DNA of 64,000 nt from NCBI RefSeq assembly GCF_006540085.1, contig NZ_BJOG01000005.1, forward strand, positions 248,001 through 312,000, in the 5' to 3' direction. Positions within the stretch are counted from its first letter, which is position 1. The number at the start of each line of letters is the position of its first letter. Under the pieces are notes generated by a model, which had not been told where the DNA came from, made no database searches, and saw only the letters and a list, made by a program, of their open reading frames with translations. Of the stretch, positions 7,279 through 16,652 are shown one piece after another. The DNA comes from Microbacterium oxydans (GTDB taxonomy: Bacteria > Actinomycetota > Actinomycetes > Actinomycetales > Microbacteriaceae). The position numbers were made by a program, and so were the translations under genes.

Positions 7279-9378
7279 GTGACTGATGCCCCCGCCACCG
7301 ACCGCCGTTCGACGCTCCGCACCCACCACGGCGATACCTTCGATGATCCATACGAATGGCTCCGCGCCAAGGATTCCGCGGAGGTCATCGCCCATCTGGA
7401 AGCGGAGAACGCCCACACCGATTCCGAGACCGCACATCTCTCCGCGCTCCGCGAGACGCTGTTCCAGGAGATCAAGGGACGGGTGCAGGAGACGGACCTT
7501 TCCGTCCCCACCCGCCGTGGTGACTGGTGGTACTACAGCCGCACCGAAGAGGGCGCGCAGTACGGCATCCACTGCCGCGCGGCCGCCGAGCCCGGCGACT
7601 GGACTCCCCCGCGCCTCGAACCGGGAGTCCCCGTCCCCGGCGAGGTCGTGCTCCTCGACGGCAACCACGAGGCCGAGGGCCACGAGTTCTTCTCGCTCGG
7701 CGCCTTCGACACCTCCGACGATGCGACGAAGCTGCTCTGGTCCACGGACTTCGAGGGCGACGAGCTCTACACGGTGCACGTGCGCGACCTCGCCACCGGC
7801 ACCACCCTCGACGACGAGATCCCGAACACGGGCGGCGCCTTCTTCACCCCGGACGGCACCGGTGTGCTCTACACGACCCGTGACGAGGCCTGGCGCCCCG
7901 ATACCCTGTGGCTGCACCGACTCGGCACCCCGGTGTCCGAGGATGTGAAGCTCTTCCACGAACCCGACGAGAAGTTCTGGCTCGGCGCCGGGATCACCCG
8001 CAGCCGCCGGTACCTGGTGATCGCCGTGGGATCGAGCATCACGAGCGAGGAGTATCTGGTCGATCTGAACGGCGACCTCACCGCTGAACCGCGTCTCGTC
8101 TGGCCCCGACGAGAAGGGGTCGAGTACTCGATCGAGCACGCGGTCGTGGACGGCGATGACCGGTTACTCGTGCTCCACAACGACGGGGCGCTCGACTTCG
8201 AGCTCGTCTCGGTCTCCGCCTCCGATCCGCAGGGCCGACGACGGGTTGTGCTCCCCCATGAGCAGGGACGGCGACTGCTCGGGGTCGAGGCCTTCCGCGA
8301 CTTCGCCACCGTGGAGTACCGCAGCGAAGGTCTGGAGCGTGTGGGCCTGCTCGACTACGTCACGGATGCGGTCGAGGAACTCGCCTTCGACGAGCCGCTC
8401 TACTCGGCGGGCGTGAGCGGAAACCCGGAATGGCACTCGCCTTTCCTCCGCCTCGGCTACACGTCGTTCGTGACGCCGGGAACCGTGTACGACCTCGAAC
8501 TCGCCACCCGTGAGCTGGTGCTGCGCAAGCAGGTACCCGTGCTGGGTGGCTACGACCCGACGGACTACGGCCAGCGACGCGAATGGGCCACCGCGGCCGA
8601 CGGCGTGCGCGTGCCGATCTCACTCGTCTGGAAGCGCTCGTTCGGGGAGCCGGGAGCGGAACCGCGCCCTGTGCACCTCTACGGCTACGGCTCCTACGAG
8701 CACTCGATCGATCCCGGATTCTCGGTCGCGCGTCTCTCCGAGCTGGACCGCGGTGTGATCTTCGCGGTCGCCCATGTGCGCGGAGGCGGCGAGATGGGCA
8801 GGCAATGGTACGAGGACGGGAAGCTCCTCCACAAGCGCAACACCTTCACCGACTTCGTCTCCTGCGGCGAGCATCTGGTCGAGACGGGTGTGACCACTCC
8901 GAGCCGGATGGTGGCAGAGGGTGGCAGCGCCGGCGGTCTGCTCATGGGCGCCGTGACGAATCTCGCGCCCGAGCTGTTCGCCGGGATCCTCGCCGGCGTG
9001 CCTTTCGTGGACGCCCTGACGACGATCCTCGATCCGTCGCTGCCACTGACCGTGATCGAGTGGGACGAGTGGGGCGACCCGCTTCACGACAAGGATGTCT
9101 ATGCCTACATGAAGTCGTACAGCCCGTACGAGAACGTCCGCGACGGCGTCCGATATCCGCGGATCCTCGCGGTCACCTCGCTGAACGACACCCGGGTGCT
9201 CTACGTGGAGCCGGCGAAGTGGGTTGCCCGTCTGCGCGAGGCCGGGGCCACCGACGTGCTGCTCAAGTGCGAGATGGTCGCGGGGCACGGCGGCGTGAGC
9301 GGACGCTACAACTCCTGGAAGGAGCGGGCGTTCGAGCTCGCCTGGCTCCTCGACACTCTCGGCCTCGCCGAGGTGTGA
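7279..9378 (+). CDS. S9 family serine peptidase, oligopeptidase B type
   Basis: A 699-residue prolyl-oligopeptidase family enzyme, cytoplasmic, cutting short peptides, probably after basic residues. The first about 420 residues form the beta-propeller that gates access. The C-terminal alpha/beta-hydrolase domain has the nucleophile elbow MVAEGGSAGGLLMG near residue 550 and the catalytic His in AGHGGVSGRY near 675; the acid lies in TSLNDTRV near 636. The RGGGEMGRQWYEDGK segment is typical of oligopeptidase B (PtrB). Length agrees with PtrB (680-720). The GTG start is fixed by the leaderless promoter. It is monocistronic and closed by a 14-bp hairpin. Confidence 0.9.
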   Translation: MTDAPATDRRSTLRTHHGDTFDDPYEWLRAKDSAEVIAHLEAENAHTDSETAHLSALRETLFQEIKGRVQETDLSVPTRRGDWWYYSRTEEGAQYGIHCRAAAEPGDWTPPRLEPGVPVPGEVVLLDGNHEAEGHEFFSLGAFDTSDDATKLLWSTDFEGDELYTVHVRDLATGTTLDDEIPNTGGAFFTPDGTGVLYTTRDEAWRPDTLWLHRLGTPVSEDVKLFHEPDEKFWLGAGITRSRRYLVIAVGSSITSEEYLVDLNGDLTAEPRLVWPRREGVEYSIEHAVVDGDDRLLVLHNDGALDFELVSVSASDPQGRRRVVLPHEQGRRLLGVEAFRDFATVEYRSEGLERVGLLDYVTDAVEELAFDEPLYSAGVSGNPEWHSPFLRLGYTSFVTPGTVYDLELATRELVLRKQVPVLGGYDPTDYGQRREWATAADGVRVPISLVWKRSFGEPGAEPRPVHLYGYGSYEHSIDPGFSVARLSELDRGVIFAVAHVRGGGEMGRQWYEDGKLLHKRNTFTDFVSCGEHLVETGVTTPSRMVAEGGSAGGLLMGAVTNLAPELFAGILAGVPFVDALTTILDPSLPLTVIEWDEWGDPLHDKDVYAYMKSYSPYENVRDGVRYPRILAVTSLNDTRVLYVEPAKWVARLREAGATDVLLKCEMVAGHGGVSGRYNSWKERAFELAWLLDTLGLAEV

Positions 9379-9386
9379 CACCGGAC

Positions 9387-9422
9387 TGTCCTCGCGTTCG
9401 CGCCTGAACGAACGCGAGGACA
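9387..9422 (+). terminator. Hairpin terminator after the oligopeptidase gene
   Basis: TGTCCTCGCGTTCG at 9387-9400 is the exact reverse complement of 9409-9422, with an 8-nt loop, 9 nt after the oligopeptidase stop codon. No T-run follows. Confidence 0.75.
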
Positions 9423-9458
9423 CGCCTGCGTGAGTGCGACCGCGAGAACAGGCGATCA

Positions 9459-9501
9459 CGCCGGAACAGGCAGGTTGCGACTCAAGCGGCCTGTTCCGGC
9501 G
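9459..9501 (-). terminator. Second inverted repeat, possible pfkA terminator
   Basis: CGCCGGAACAGGC at 9459-9471 pairs perfectly with 9489-9501 across a 17-nt loop. It lies about 95 nt beyond the pfkA stop on the minus strand, so it could end pfkA transcripts; the distance makes this less certain than the first hairpin. Confidence 0.5.
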
Positions 9502-9595
9502 CGGTGGCCCGTCGCCGCGTCGTCCCGAGAATGCGGGTCGAGGATGATTCCGCGAGGTGGCCTGAACCGGCGCGCGCTGCATACGGGACCCGGGC

Positions 9596-10624
9596 TCAAC
9601 CGAAGAGTGCAGCCGCCTCGTCGTAGCGGTAGCGGGGAACCGTGTTCAGCTCACCGAGCGCGTCGGCGAACGGCACACGCACGATGTCGGTGCCCTGCAT
9701 CGCGACCATCTGACCCCATGCACCGTCGACGATCGCGTCTGCTGCATGCAGTCCGAGCCGCGTCGCGAGCACGCGGTCGAAAGCGGAGGGTGATCCACCA
9801 CGCTGGATGTGTCCGAGGATCGTCGCCCGCGTCTCGATCCCGGTGATGCGCTCGATCTCAGGGGCGAGCTGGTCTCCGATACCGCCGAGGCGCGGGCGAT
9901 TGAACGCGTCGAGCCCCTTGTCGCTGTATGCCTCGTCCATGCCGAGCAGCTTGAAGCCCTCCGAGACGACGACCAGTGGTGCACGTCCGCGATCATGTGC
10001 ACTGGTCACGAGCTCCGTGATGTCATCGATGGACATCGGCACCTCGGGGATGCAGATTACGTGAGCGCCTGCGGCCATGCCGGCATGCAGCGCGATCCAG
10101 CCGACGTGCCGGCCCATGACCTCTGCGACCATGCAGCGCTGGTGCGAGTCGCCGGTCGTGCGCAAGCGGTCCATGGCGTCCGTGGCGATGTTGACCGCGG
10201 TGTCGAAGCCGAACGAGTAGTCCGTCGCCTGCAGGTCGTTGTCGATCGTCTTGGGGACGCCGATGACCTTGATCCCGTCCTTCGCGAGACGGTCGGCCGC
10301 GGCGAGTGTGCCCTCGCCGCCGATCGCGATGATGCCGTCGATCTTGTGCCCGTAGAGAGTCTTGGCGATGTTCTCGGCTCCCCCGCGCTCGCCCTCGTAG
10401 GGGTTGGTGCGGCTGGTGCCCAGGATGGTGCCGCCGACCTTCGACAAGCCCTTCACCTCGTGTCGGGTCAACGGCATGAAGTCACCGTCGACCAGGCCAC
10501 GCCATCCATCTCTGATGCCGACGAACTCCAGGTCGTACGTGGTGGTGCCCTTGAGCACGATGCCGCGGATGACCGCGTTGAGGCCGGGGCAGTCGCCGCC
10601 GCTCGTCAGGATGCCGATCTTCAT
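9596..10624 (-). CDS. pfkA: 6-phosphofructokinase, ATP-dependent, actinobacterial type
   Basis: A 342-residue glycolytic kinase converting fructose 6-phosphate to fructose 1,6-bisphosphate. It starts MKIGILTSGGDCPGLNAVIRG, the nucleotide-binding loop, and has IAIGGEGTLAAADRL and GVPKTIDNDL near residues 100 and 124. The pair Gly (in GGEGT) plus Lys (in PKTIDND) is that of actinobacterial mixed-type PFKs: pyrophosphate enzymes normally have Asp at the first position, so ATP is the likely donor. MVAEVMGRHVGWIA and ILGHIQRGGSPSAFDR complete the substrate site. A GAAGG ribosome site is 8 nt upstream. A TAGGGT hexamer near 10682-10687 could be its -10. Confidence 0.95.
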   Translation of the reverse strand: MKIGILTSGGDCPGLNAVIRGIVLKGTTTYDLEFVGIRDGWRGLVDGDFMPLTRHEVKGLSKVGGTILGTSRTNPYEGERGGAENIAKTLYGHKIDGIIAIGGEGTLAAADRLAKDGIKVIGVPKTIDNDLQATDYSFGFDTAVNIATDAMDRLRTTGDSHQRCMVAEVMGRHVGWIALHAGMAAGAHVICIPEVPMSIDDITELVTSAHDRGRAPLVVVSEGFKLLGMDEAYSDKGLDAFNRPRLGGIGDQLAPEIERITGIETRATILGHIQRGGSPSAFDRVLATRLGLHAADAIVDGAWGQMVAMQGTDIVRVPFADALGELNTVPRYRYDEAAALFG

Positions 10625-10827
10625 GCTGGTGCCTTCAGACGTTCGGGAGATGGGGGAAAAAGGCGACGCTGCCTTCGATCGACCCTAGCGCCCCGGCACG
10701 TCCGGGCGCCATTCGGGAGCGACGAAAAACGTCGATCTTGACGGCTGGATTCTCCGAAATCGATGAACTTCCCGATCGCCGGAGATCTGACCCTCCGCAG
10801 CGCGTTAAGAACAGTGGTTCTTGACGC

Positions 10828-12972
10828 TCAGATCTCGCCGAGCGCCTGACGCAGCAGATGCATGAGTGCCGCCAACTGCACCGGTTCGGCCGCCGACTCG
10901 TCGACCGCTTCCCCGTCGAGCGCGCGAGCCGCGAGCCCCTGCTTCTGGTCGATCAACTCCGCGATCTTGGTGTCGATCGTGTGCGCGGCGATGATCCGCC
11001 ATGCAGTGACCGGCTCATCTTGGCCGATCCGATGCACGCGGTCGATCGCCTGCGTCTGCTCGGCAGCCGTCCAGGACAGCTCGGCGAGGACCACGTTCGA
11101 CGCGGCCTGCAGGTTGAGACCGACGCCCGCCGCGGTGAGCGAGCAGACGGCGATGCCGACCTCGGGGTCGCCGTTGAAGTCGTCGATCGCCTGCTGCCGG
11201 ACCGTGGTGGTCTGGTCTCCACGGATCGACACCGAGCGGATGCCCGCGGCGGCGAAGTGCGCCTCCGCCTGGTCCATGACGTCGATGTGCTTCGCGAAGA
11301 AGACGACCTTGCCCACCGAGCGCTGGAGCTGTGCGGCGTAGTCCGCTGCGAGCGGAGCCTTCGCCTGACCGATACGGCGCACCATGGTGAAGACGTTGTC
11401 ACCGCCTGTGCCAGCGGCCTTCGACTCCTCGAGCTCGTTCTGAGCGACCAGCCGCACGATGTCGTCGTCGATCTCGCCGGGGGCGAGGCCGCGATCTCCT
11501 CGCGCCTCGATGATGCGACGGTAGCGAGCGGCGAGCCGCTCCCCCAGCTCGCGTTCGGCCTGGCGGATGCTGCGTCCGAACTCGTCGTCGAGCTGGACCG
11601 GCAGATCGGCGATGAGCTTGTCCGGAAGGTCCGCCGCCACGTCCTTCTTCTTGCGACGGACGATGCCCATCGAGATGACGGCGTCGCGCGCTTCCGGGTA
11701 GAAGGCCTTGTCTGCCGGCGTGAAGCCCGTCGCGTCGAGCTTCTCCATGAGCTCAGGGCCCGGCTTCTCACCGGTCGTCCACCCAAGGAAACGCCAGATC
11801 GCATCGAAGTCCTCGACATCGTTGATCAACGGCGTGCCGGTGAGGGCGAGCATCAGAGGGTTGTGACCCGGAGTGCGCTCGCGCACCTGAGCGGCCAGCG
11901 ACAGCACGTTCTGCGACCGCTGCGACGAGAGGTTCTTGATGAAGTGGGCCTCGTCGACGACCATGCCTCGCAGGCCGATCGACGCGAGCCACGACATGTG
12001 CCGGTCCAGGATCTCGTAGTTGACGATGAAGACGTCGGCGAAGGCGTCGATGTCGTCGCCGTCTCCCTGGATGACCGTCGCACGACGCTGCGGCGTCCAC
12101 CGCTCGACCTCGCGTGCCCAGTTCATCTTCACGACGTTGGGCACCACGACCAGGAGCGGGTATGCACCGGCGACGGAGGCTGCGAGCACGGACTGCGCGG
12201 TCTTGCCGAGACCCGGCTCGTCCGCCAGCAGGAAGCTGCGGTGCCCGGCCTTCACGGCTTCGAGGAACCGCGACTGGTGCACCATGACCTCGAGGCCCTT
12301 GGGCGAGATGTGGTCGAACTCGGGTGCAGGCGGCAGCTCCATCGACGCCGCAGCGCCGCCGCCCCCTGTCTCGAACGCCTTGTAGAGCGGACCCATGAGC
12401 TCCCAGCCGTCCAGACGACGGCGCGGGGTGGCGGCCGGACGCGGCGTGAGGTCGGGAGCCAGGAACGGGTTGGCCAGTTGCCGCGCCTCGACCGAGGGCG
12501 GGGTCACCTGTCGCTCGGCGATCGCGGCGGGAACCACCGAGATCTGCACCGGGGCAGCGTCGGCGATGATGAGCTCTTCCGGCGCCAGTTCGGCTCCGGA
12601 TTCGAGCAGCCAGTCCCGACGCATGCGCTTCGCCACCGGCGACGTCGCCTGGTCGGCCTCGAGCAGCTGGATGAGCGACGTGTCGCGGGCTGCCGTCTTG
12701 GCGAGGATCGTCGCGACTCCGTCGAGCCGCTTGAGCAGCTCGACGCGTGCGGGATCGGTGATCTCGCTGTCGGCCTTCACTCTCGCGCGCTCCTCGCGCA
12801 CCAGGAAGGCGATCACCTGGAACTTCACCCGGTTCGTGGGTCCGAGCTTGCCGCGCTGCGACTTCGCCTCGATCTCGCGCACCTTGCGCGCGAGGATCGG
12901 GATGAGGGGTGCCTCGTCGTCGCGACGGGACGTCTTCTTGCGCCGCGTGGCGGCGGTTGCCGTGGTCGGCAT
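10828..12972 (-). CDS. SNF2-family DEAD/DEAH helicase
   Basis: A 714-residue superfamily 2 ATPase. A charged N-terminal region of about 230 residues precedes the SNF2 core: motif I ADEPGLGKTAQS near residue 245, motif II VVDEAHFIKN near 340, ALTGTPLIND (motif III) near 375, and in the second RecA lobe GVGLNLQAASNVV and QAIDRVHRIGQ (motifs V and VI) near 625-650. The absence of adjacent restriction or toxin genes argues against a defence-island role; a general chromatin/DNA-repair translocase is more likely. A strong AGGAGG site precedes the ATG. A 9-bp imperfect hairpin (10804-10825) sits just past the stop. It is a separate unit, 226 bp from ribF. Confidence 0.85.
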   Translation of the reverse strand: MPTTATAATRRKKTSRRDDEAPLIPILARKVREIEAKSQRGKLGPTNRVKFQVIAFLVREERARVKADSEITDPARVELLKRLDGVATILAKTAARDTSLIQLLEADQATSPVAKRMRRDWLLESGAELAPEELIIADAAPVQISVVPAAIAERQVTPPSVEARQLANPFLAPDLTPRPAATPRRRLDGWELMGPLYKAFETGGGGAAASMELPPAPEFDHISPKGLEVMVHQSRFLEAVKAGHRSFLLADEPGLGKTAQSVLAASVAGAYPLLVVVPNVVKMNWAREVERWTPQRRATVIQGDGDDIDAFADVFIVNYEILDRHMSWLASIGLRGMVVDEAHFIKNLSSQRSQNVLSLAAQVRERTPGHNPLMLALTGTPLINDVEDFDAIWRFLGWTTGEKPGPELMEKLDATGFTPADKAFYPEARDAVISMGIVRRKKKDVAADLPDKLIADLPVQLDDEFGRSIRQAERELGERLAARYRRIIEARGDRGLAPGEIDDDIVRLVAQNELEESKAAGTGGDNVFTMVRRIGQAKAPLAADYAAQLQRSVGKVVFFAKHIDVMDQAEAHFAAAGIRSVSIRGDQTTTVRQQAIDDFNGDPEVGIAVCSLTAAGVGLNLQAASNVVLAELSWTAAEQTQAIDRVHRIGQDEPVTAWRIIAAHTIDTKIAELIDQKQGLAARALDGEAVDESAAEPVQLAALMHLLRQALGEI

Positions 12973-13198
12973 GCTCCTCCTGAGCGTGAAAGCTCCGGCT
13001 TCCCCCAGGAAGCCATGGGCCGTTCTCGTTGTCCGCGTGTGGCACGAGCCAGGACCGTACGAACAGTGGGTCTTCTTCCCGTCGTGGTACGCGAGATTCG
13101 CGAAGTCCGGCGGGAGCCGATATCCATTCTATGTCATGACGCTCGCCCGAACGCGATTGCCCGCGCCGCGCCGCGCCGGAACTCGGACAGCGGGCCCG
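12973..13198. other. Intergenic region between the SNF2 helicase and ribF
   Basis: No convincing gene or hairpin is seen in these 226 bp. On the minus strand a TAGAAT hexamer (13130-13135) is a plausible -10 for the helicase gene, giving a leader of about 150 nt. Confidence 0.4.
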
Positions 13199-14149
13199 CT
13201 AGCCCGGGAGCCCCAGGGCACGCGCGGCATCCGTCACGTCGGCACCCATCTGCGCCATGAGCTCGTCGATGCCTTCGAAGGCCACCATCCCCCGCAGCCT
13301 GTCGACGAACTCGACCGTGACGTCGTGCCCGTACAGGTCGAGGCCCGTCTCGCCCAGCACGTGAGCCTCCACCTGCCGGACGAGCACGTCGTCGAATGTG
13401 GGGTTCGTGCCGACGGAGATGGCGGAGGGGTGCCGGATACCGGTGTCGTGGTCGACGAGCCACCCCGCGTACACCCCGTCTGCCGGCACGAACGCGTCGA
13501 CGATGGTCGACAGGTTCGCGGTCGGGAAACCCAGCTCGCGTCCGCGCTTGAGCCCGTGCACGACCTCTCCGCGCACGTCGGGGTACCGACCGAGCACCGT
13601 TGCCGCCGAGGCGACATCGCCCTCCATCAGCAGTTCGCGGATCCAGCTCGACGAGACGCGTCGCTCGGAGCCGGGGAGGTACACATCGTCGACGACCTCG
13701 ACGGAGAAACCGTACAGCGGGCCCATCTCCCGTAGAAGCTCCGGAGTGCCCGCTCCCCTGTTGCCGAAGCGGAAGTCCTGGCCGACCAGAACCGTCGAGA
13801 CCTGAAGGGCTCCGACGAGGATGTCGACGACGAAGTCCTCGGCACTGCGGGCAGCGAGCTGCTCGTCGAACGTGAGGACCAGGGTGGCGTCGAGTCCGAG
13901 CTCCCCCAGGAGTTCGAGCTTGCGCTCCACCGTGACCACGTTCTCCGGGCACCGGTCGGGCCGGATGACGGCGAGAGGGTTGCGGTCGAAGGTGACCGCG
14001 ACCGCCCGACTTCCCGTGGCGGCCGCGGCTTTCTCGAGGCGTTCGATAACCACACGGTGGCCGGCGTGCACACCGTCGAACTTGCCGATCGCGACCGCGC
14101 TCGGACCGAAGTCGCTCGGCACGTCCTCCGGGCTGCGGAAGACGATCAC
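13199..14149 (-). CDS. ribF: Bifunctional riboflavin kinase / FAD synthetase
   Basis: A 316-residue enzyme making FMN and then FAD from riboflavin. The N-terminal nucleotidyltransferase domain shows AIGKFDGVHAGHRVVIERL near residue 22 (the GxFDGxHxGH motif) and ELLMEGDVASA; the C-terminal kinase domain has GYP-type RYPDVRGEVVHGLKRGRELGFPTANL, SVGTNPTFDD and the final VEFVDRLRGMVAFEG. The start is a GTG at 14149 whose bases overlap the TGA of the upstream membrane gene (GTGA), indicating translational coupling. Length is normal for the family. It closes the conserved truB-ribF segment. Confidence 0.95.
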   Translation of the reverse strand: MIVFRSPEDVPSDFGPSAVAIGKFDGVHAGHRVVIERLEKAAAATGSRAVAVTFDRNPLAVIRPDRCPENVVTVERKLELLGELGLDATLVLTFDEQLAARSAEDFVVDILVGALQVSTVLVGQDFRFGNRGAGTPELLREMGPLYGFSVEVVDDVYLPGSERRVSSSWIRELLMEGDVASAATVLGRYPDVRGEVVHGLKRGRELGFPTANLSTIVDAFVPADGVYAGWLVDHDTGIRHPSAISVGTNPTFDDVLVRQVEAHVLGETGLDLYGHDVTVEFVDRLRGMVAFEGIDELMAQMGADVTDAARALGLPG

Positions 14150-14583
14150 GCGCCCACCTCGACCGGACGCACGACATCGGCGGGCCGATGCGTGCGCAGC
14201 CACCAGATGCCGAAGACGGGAAGGATCAGCGGGATGAACAGGTAGCCCCGTCCGAAGAGCGACCACACGGTCTCGTGCTGGAAGAGATCGGGGAGAAGGA
14301 TGCTCAACAGCCCGACGACGAGCACGCCGGTCAGCTCGAAGACGATGGCGACCCAGGCGACCGTGTACCAGCCACGGCGACGGGCCAGTACGAGGGCGAG
14401 CGTGGCGAGGATGTAGACGACGGCGGCGAGTGCGGAGAGCGAGTACGCCAGCGGCGCCTCGTCGAACCGGCGCACGATCTGCACGAAGCTGCGACCTGTC
14501 GCCGCCAGCGCCATGACGGCGTAGACGATGACGAGGACGCGACCGATTCCGGTCATCCGAGAGGAGGGGGCGGTGGAGCTCAT
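14146..14583 (-). CDS. Four-helix membrane protein upstream of ribF
   Basis: A 145-residue protein with four hydrophobic helices (roughly residues 13-32, 48-66, 76-95 and 104-125) and no recognisable catalytic motif. It ends in a basic HRPADVVRP segment. I prefer the ATG at 14583, which has GGAA 6 nt upstream, over one four codons earlier. The stop overlaps the ribF GTG. The position between truB and ribF suggests co-expression, but the function is unknown. TAGGAT ten bases before the ATG may be an internal -10. Confidence 0.75.
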   Translation of the reverse strand: MSSTAPSSRMTGIGRVLVIVYAVMALAATGRSFVQIVRRFDEAPLAYSLSALAAVVYILATLALVLARRRGWYTVAWVAIVFELTGVLVVGLLSILLPDLFQHETVWSLFGRGYLFIPLILPVFGIWWLRTHRPADVVRPVEVGA

Positions 14584-14641
14584 AGCGCATTCCATCCTAG
14601 AGCCGCGGGAGGCCGCCGGGCTCCCGCGGCGACCACTCGCG

Positions 14642-15010
14642 TCACGCGATCTGGACTGCCCAGATGACCTGCATCCGCCACAGCATGATGGCGATCGCGA
14701 GTGCCGCGACCCCGAGGATCACCGTGCTCCAGCGGCTGCGCTCCATGAGCGCCCACAGCACGGCTCCGACCGGGAGCAGGGCAGCCGAGACCAGGTACAC
14801 CCAATACTCCAGGAGGTCTCCGGTCGGCGGGTTGCCCGCCAGCGGTGCGATGATCGCGACGATCACCTGGACGACGAGGAGCGCCTCGACGAGGGCGAGG
14901 GCACCGACGCTGAAATCGCTCGGCCTTCTGCCGACCAGCCCCGCGGCGACGCAGAACACACCGGCGGCGACCGCGATGACGATCTGCGCGATCGTGAACC
15001 ACAGGATCAT
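14642..15010 (-). CDS. Four-helix membrane protein coupled to truB
   Basis: A 122-residue integral membrane protein with about four helices (MILWFTIAQIVIAVAAGV at the start; YWVYLVSAALLPVGAVLWAL and a final VILGVAALAIAIML). No domain recognised. The ATG overlaps the truB stop codon (ATGA), so translation is coupled to truB. It resembles the next protein downstream in general build but shows no obvious sequence repeat of it. Function unknown. Confidence 0.75.
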   Translation of the reverse strand: MILWFTIAQIVIAVAAGVFCVAAGLVGRRPSDFSVGALALVEALLVVQVIVAIIAPLAGNPPTGDLLEYWVYLVSAALLPVGAVLWALMERSRWSTVILGVAALAIAIMLWRMQVIWAVQIA

Positions 15011-15900
15011 GGTGCGACCTCCGGCATGTTCATGGCGCTCTTGAGATCCGCGCCGCGCTTCTCGACGATGCCGATCAGGGCACCGTCCTGGTCGATCGCC
15101 GCGCCGATCGCCTCGTGCAGACGTGCAGCCTGTCCGCTCAATCGCTTGCCGTGGCGGAGGTCGCGCGCGTCGTCGGAGGACATCTCGAGCACGGGCAGGA
15201 TCCGCGCCGCCGCTTCGCCCGGAGTCAAGGTCGGCGCGCCCTCGAGTGCATCGAGCCCGACGGCCTCGGTCACATCGAACGGCCCGACCCGCGTGCGCCG
15301 CAGTGCCGTCAGATGACCGCCGACGCCGAGGCCCGCCCCGAGGTCTCGGGCGAGGGAGCGGATGTAGGTCCCGGACGAGCATTCGACGATGACATCGAGA
15401 TCGACGTGCCCCTCTCCGCGGCGAGTGGCCAGCAGGTCGAACCGCGAGATCACGACGTCCCGTGCCGCGAGTACGACCTCTTCTCCCGCGCGCACCCGAT
15501 CGTAGGCACGGCGACCGTCCACCTTGATCGCCGAGACGGCACTGGGGACCTGGGAGATCTCCCCCGTGAGCTCGGCGATGCCGGCCGACACTGCGTCGTC
15601 GGTGACCGAGGCCCAGGCATCGGCGGAGGCCGTCGTGAGGATCTCCCCCTCCGCATCGTCGGTGCCGGTGGTCTGGCCGAGACGGATCGTCGCCGTGTAG
15701 GTCTTGTCGGCACCCACGATGTACGTCAGGAGCCTGGTCGCCCCCTCGATGCCGATCACCAGCAGACCCGTCGCCATCGGGTCGAGGGTTCCGGCATGCC
15801 CCACCTTGCGGGTGCCGAACGCCCGCCGCGTGCGGGCGACCACGTCGTGACTGGTCAGCCCAGCGGGTTTGTCGACGAGGAGGATGCCGGGCGAGACCAT
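15007..15900 (-). CDS. truB: tRNA pseudouridine(55) synthase
   Basis: A 297-residue enzyme that isomerises U55 in the T-loop of tRNAs. LLVDKPAGLTSHDVV opens the domain, and the catalytic Asp lies in HAGTLDPMATGLLV near residue 38; the RAYDRVRAGEEV and SGTYIRSLARDLG blocks follow in normal order. A C-terminal PUA-like part is short, as in actinobacterial TruB. The start at 15900 is fixed by TAGGCT six nt upstream. It is normally next to rbfA; here the LuxR-type gene, mutY and a lipoprotein gene separate the two. Confidence 0.95.
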   Translation of the reverse strand: MVSPGILLVDKPAGLTSHDVVARTRRAFGTRKVGHAGTLDPMATGLLVIGIEGATRLLTYIVGADKTYTATIRLGQTTGTDDAEGEILTTASADAWASVTDDAVSAGIAELTGEISQVPSAVSAIKVDGRRAYDRVRAGEEVVLAARDVVISRFDLLATRRGEGHVDLDVIVECSSGTYIRSLARDLGAGLGVGGHLTALRRTRVGPFDVTEAVGLDALEGAPTLTPGEAAARILPVLEMSSDDARDLRHGKRLSGQAARLHEAIGAAIDQDGALIGIVEKRGADLKSAMNMPEVAP

Positions 15901-15912
15901 CCTCCCAGCCTA
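15901..15912 (-). promoter_or_regulatory. Leaderless promoter -10 for truB
   Basis: Minus strand: TAGGCT, GGGAGG, ATG. A dedicated promoter here fits truB being cut off from rbfA. Confidence 0.6.
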
Positions 15913-15944
15913 CCGACGGTGACGGGGCGGAGCGGTCACGGCGC

Positions 15945-16598
15945 TCAGCCGCAGACCTCGTACGAGGGCTCCGCACCGGTCGTCACCGTGACGTCCCAGG
16001 CGGTATCCGCACCCTCCCGGAACGCGAAGAACACGTGGGCGTCGGTCTCACTCGGGAGCATGATCCAGCTGTCGCTCCCGATCGTCGACGTCCCCTGCTG
16101 CGCGGCGGGGTATGCCGCGAGCAGATCGTCCCTGGTGGCGCCGACGCCCAACCCGGTCATCGTCTGGGGACCTGGAATCCCCTCGAGCGACTCACTCGTA
16201 GAGGAGACGGAGATCTCGCGGATGGGAGCGTTCGGGCTCTCGGTGCCCCGCACGAAGGACATACCGTAGGCGGAATCCGACGCCGTCCACCACGCCGACC
16301 ATGAGCAGTCGACCGCGTCGTTGGTCCATCCCGGTGCGAGACCGTCGAGCGTCGAGGCGAAGTCGCCACCGATCTCGATCGGCCCGACACCGGCGTCGTC
16401 GATGACCCAGGTGCTCGGGTCTGTCGCAACCTCGACTCTGGCTTCCGTCGTCGGGCTCGGAGAATCGGACGGTGTCTGGCTGGGACTGACTTCCCGGCTG
16501 TCGGATGGCGCGGGCGCCGCACCCCCGGTGCAACCGGTGAGACCGCTCGTGGCGAGAGCGGTGAGGAGGATAAGCGCGGCGGCGCGTGCACGGATCAT
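15945..16598 (-). CDS. Putative secreted lipoprotein
   Basis: A 217-residue protein with a signal peptide ending in a lipobox, LTALATSGLTGC, so Cys at about residue 23 would be lipid-modified and the rest displayed outside the membrane. After a Ser/Pro/Thr-rich linker (about 30 residues) comes a folded domain with no motif I recognise; it has two Cys (VDCSW and a C-terminal EVCG) that could form a disulfide. A longer in-frame reading exists upstream, but the ATG at 16598 begins the signal peptide and has an AGGGG site. It diverges from mutY across 54 bp. Confidence 0.8.
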   Translation of the reverse strand: MIRARAAALILLTALATSGLTGCTGGAAPAPSDSREVSPSQTPSDSPSPTTEARVEVATDPSTWVIDDAGVGPIEIGGDFASTLDGLAPGWTNDAVDCSWSAWWTASDSAYGMSFVRGTESPNAPIREISVSSTSESLEGIPGPQTMTGLGVGATRDDLLAAYPAAQQGTSTIGSDSWIMLPSETDAHVFFAFREGADTAWDVTVTTGAEPSYEVCG

Positions 16599-16640
16599 GA
16601 AGCCCCTGACTCCGGTCTCGGGCCCCTCGGCCCGCTCACG

Positions 16641-16652
16641 TAGGCTGGAGGG
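16641..16652 (+). promoter_or_regulatory. Leaderless promoter -10 for mutY
   Basis: TAGGCT (16641-16646), GGAGGG, then ATG at 16653. Confidence 0.6.

Noticed and set aside
10858-13260. An 800-codon plus-strand frame over the SNF2 helicase
   Set aside because: Antisense shadow; the helicase motifs on the minus strand are unambiguous.
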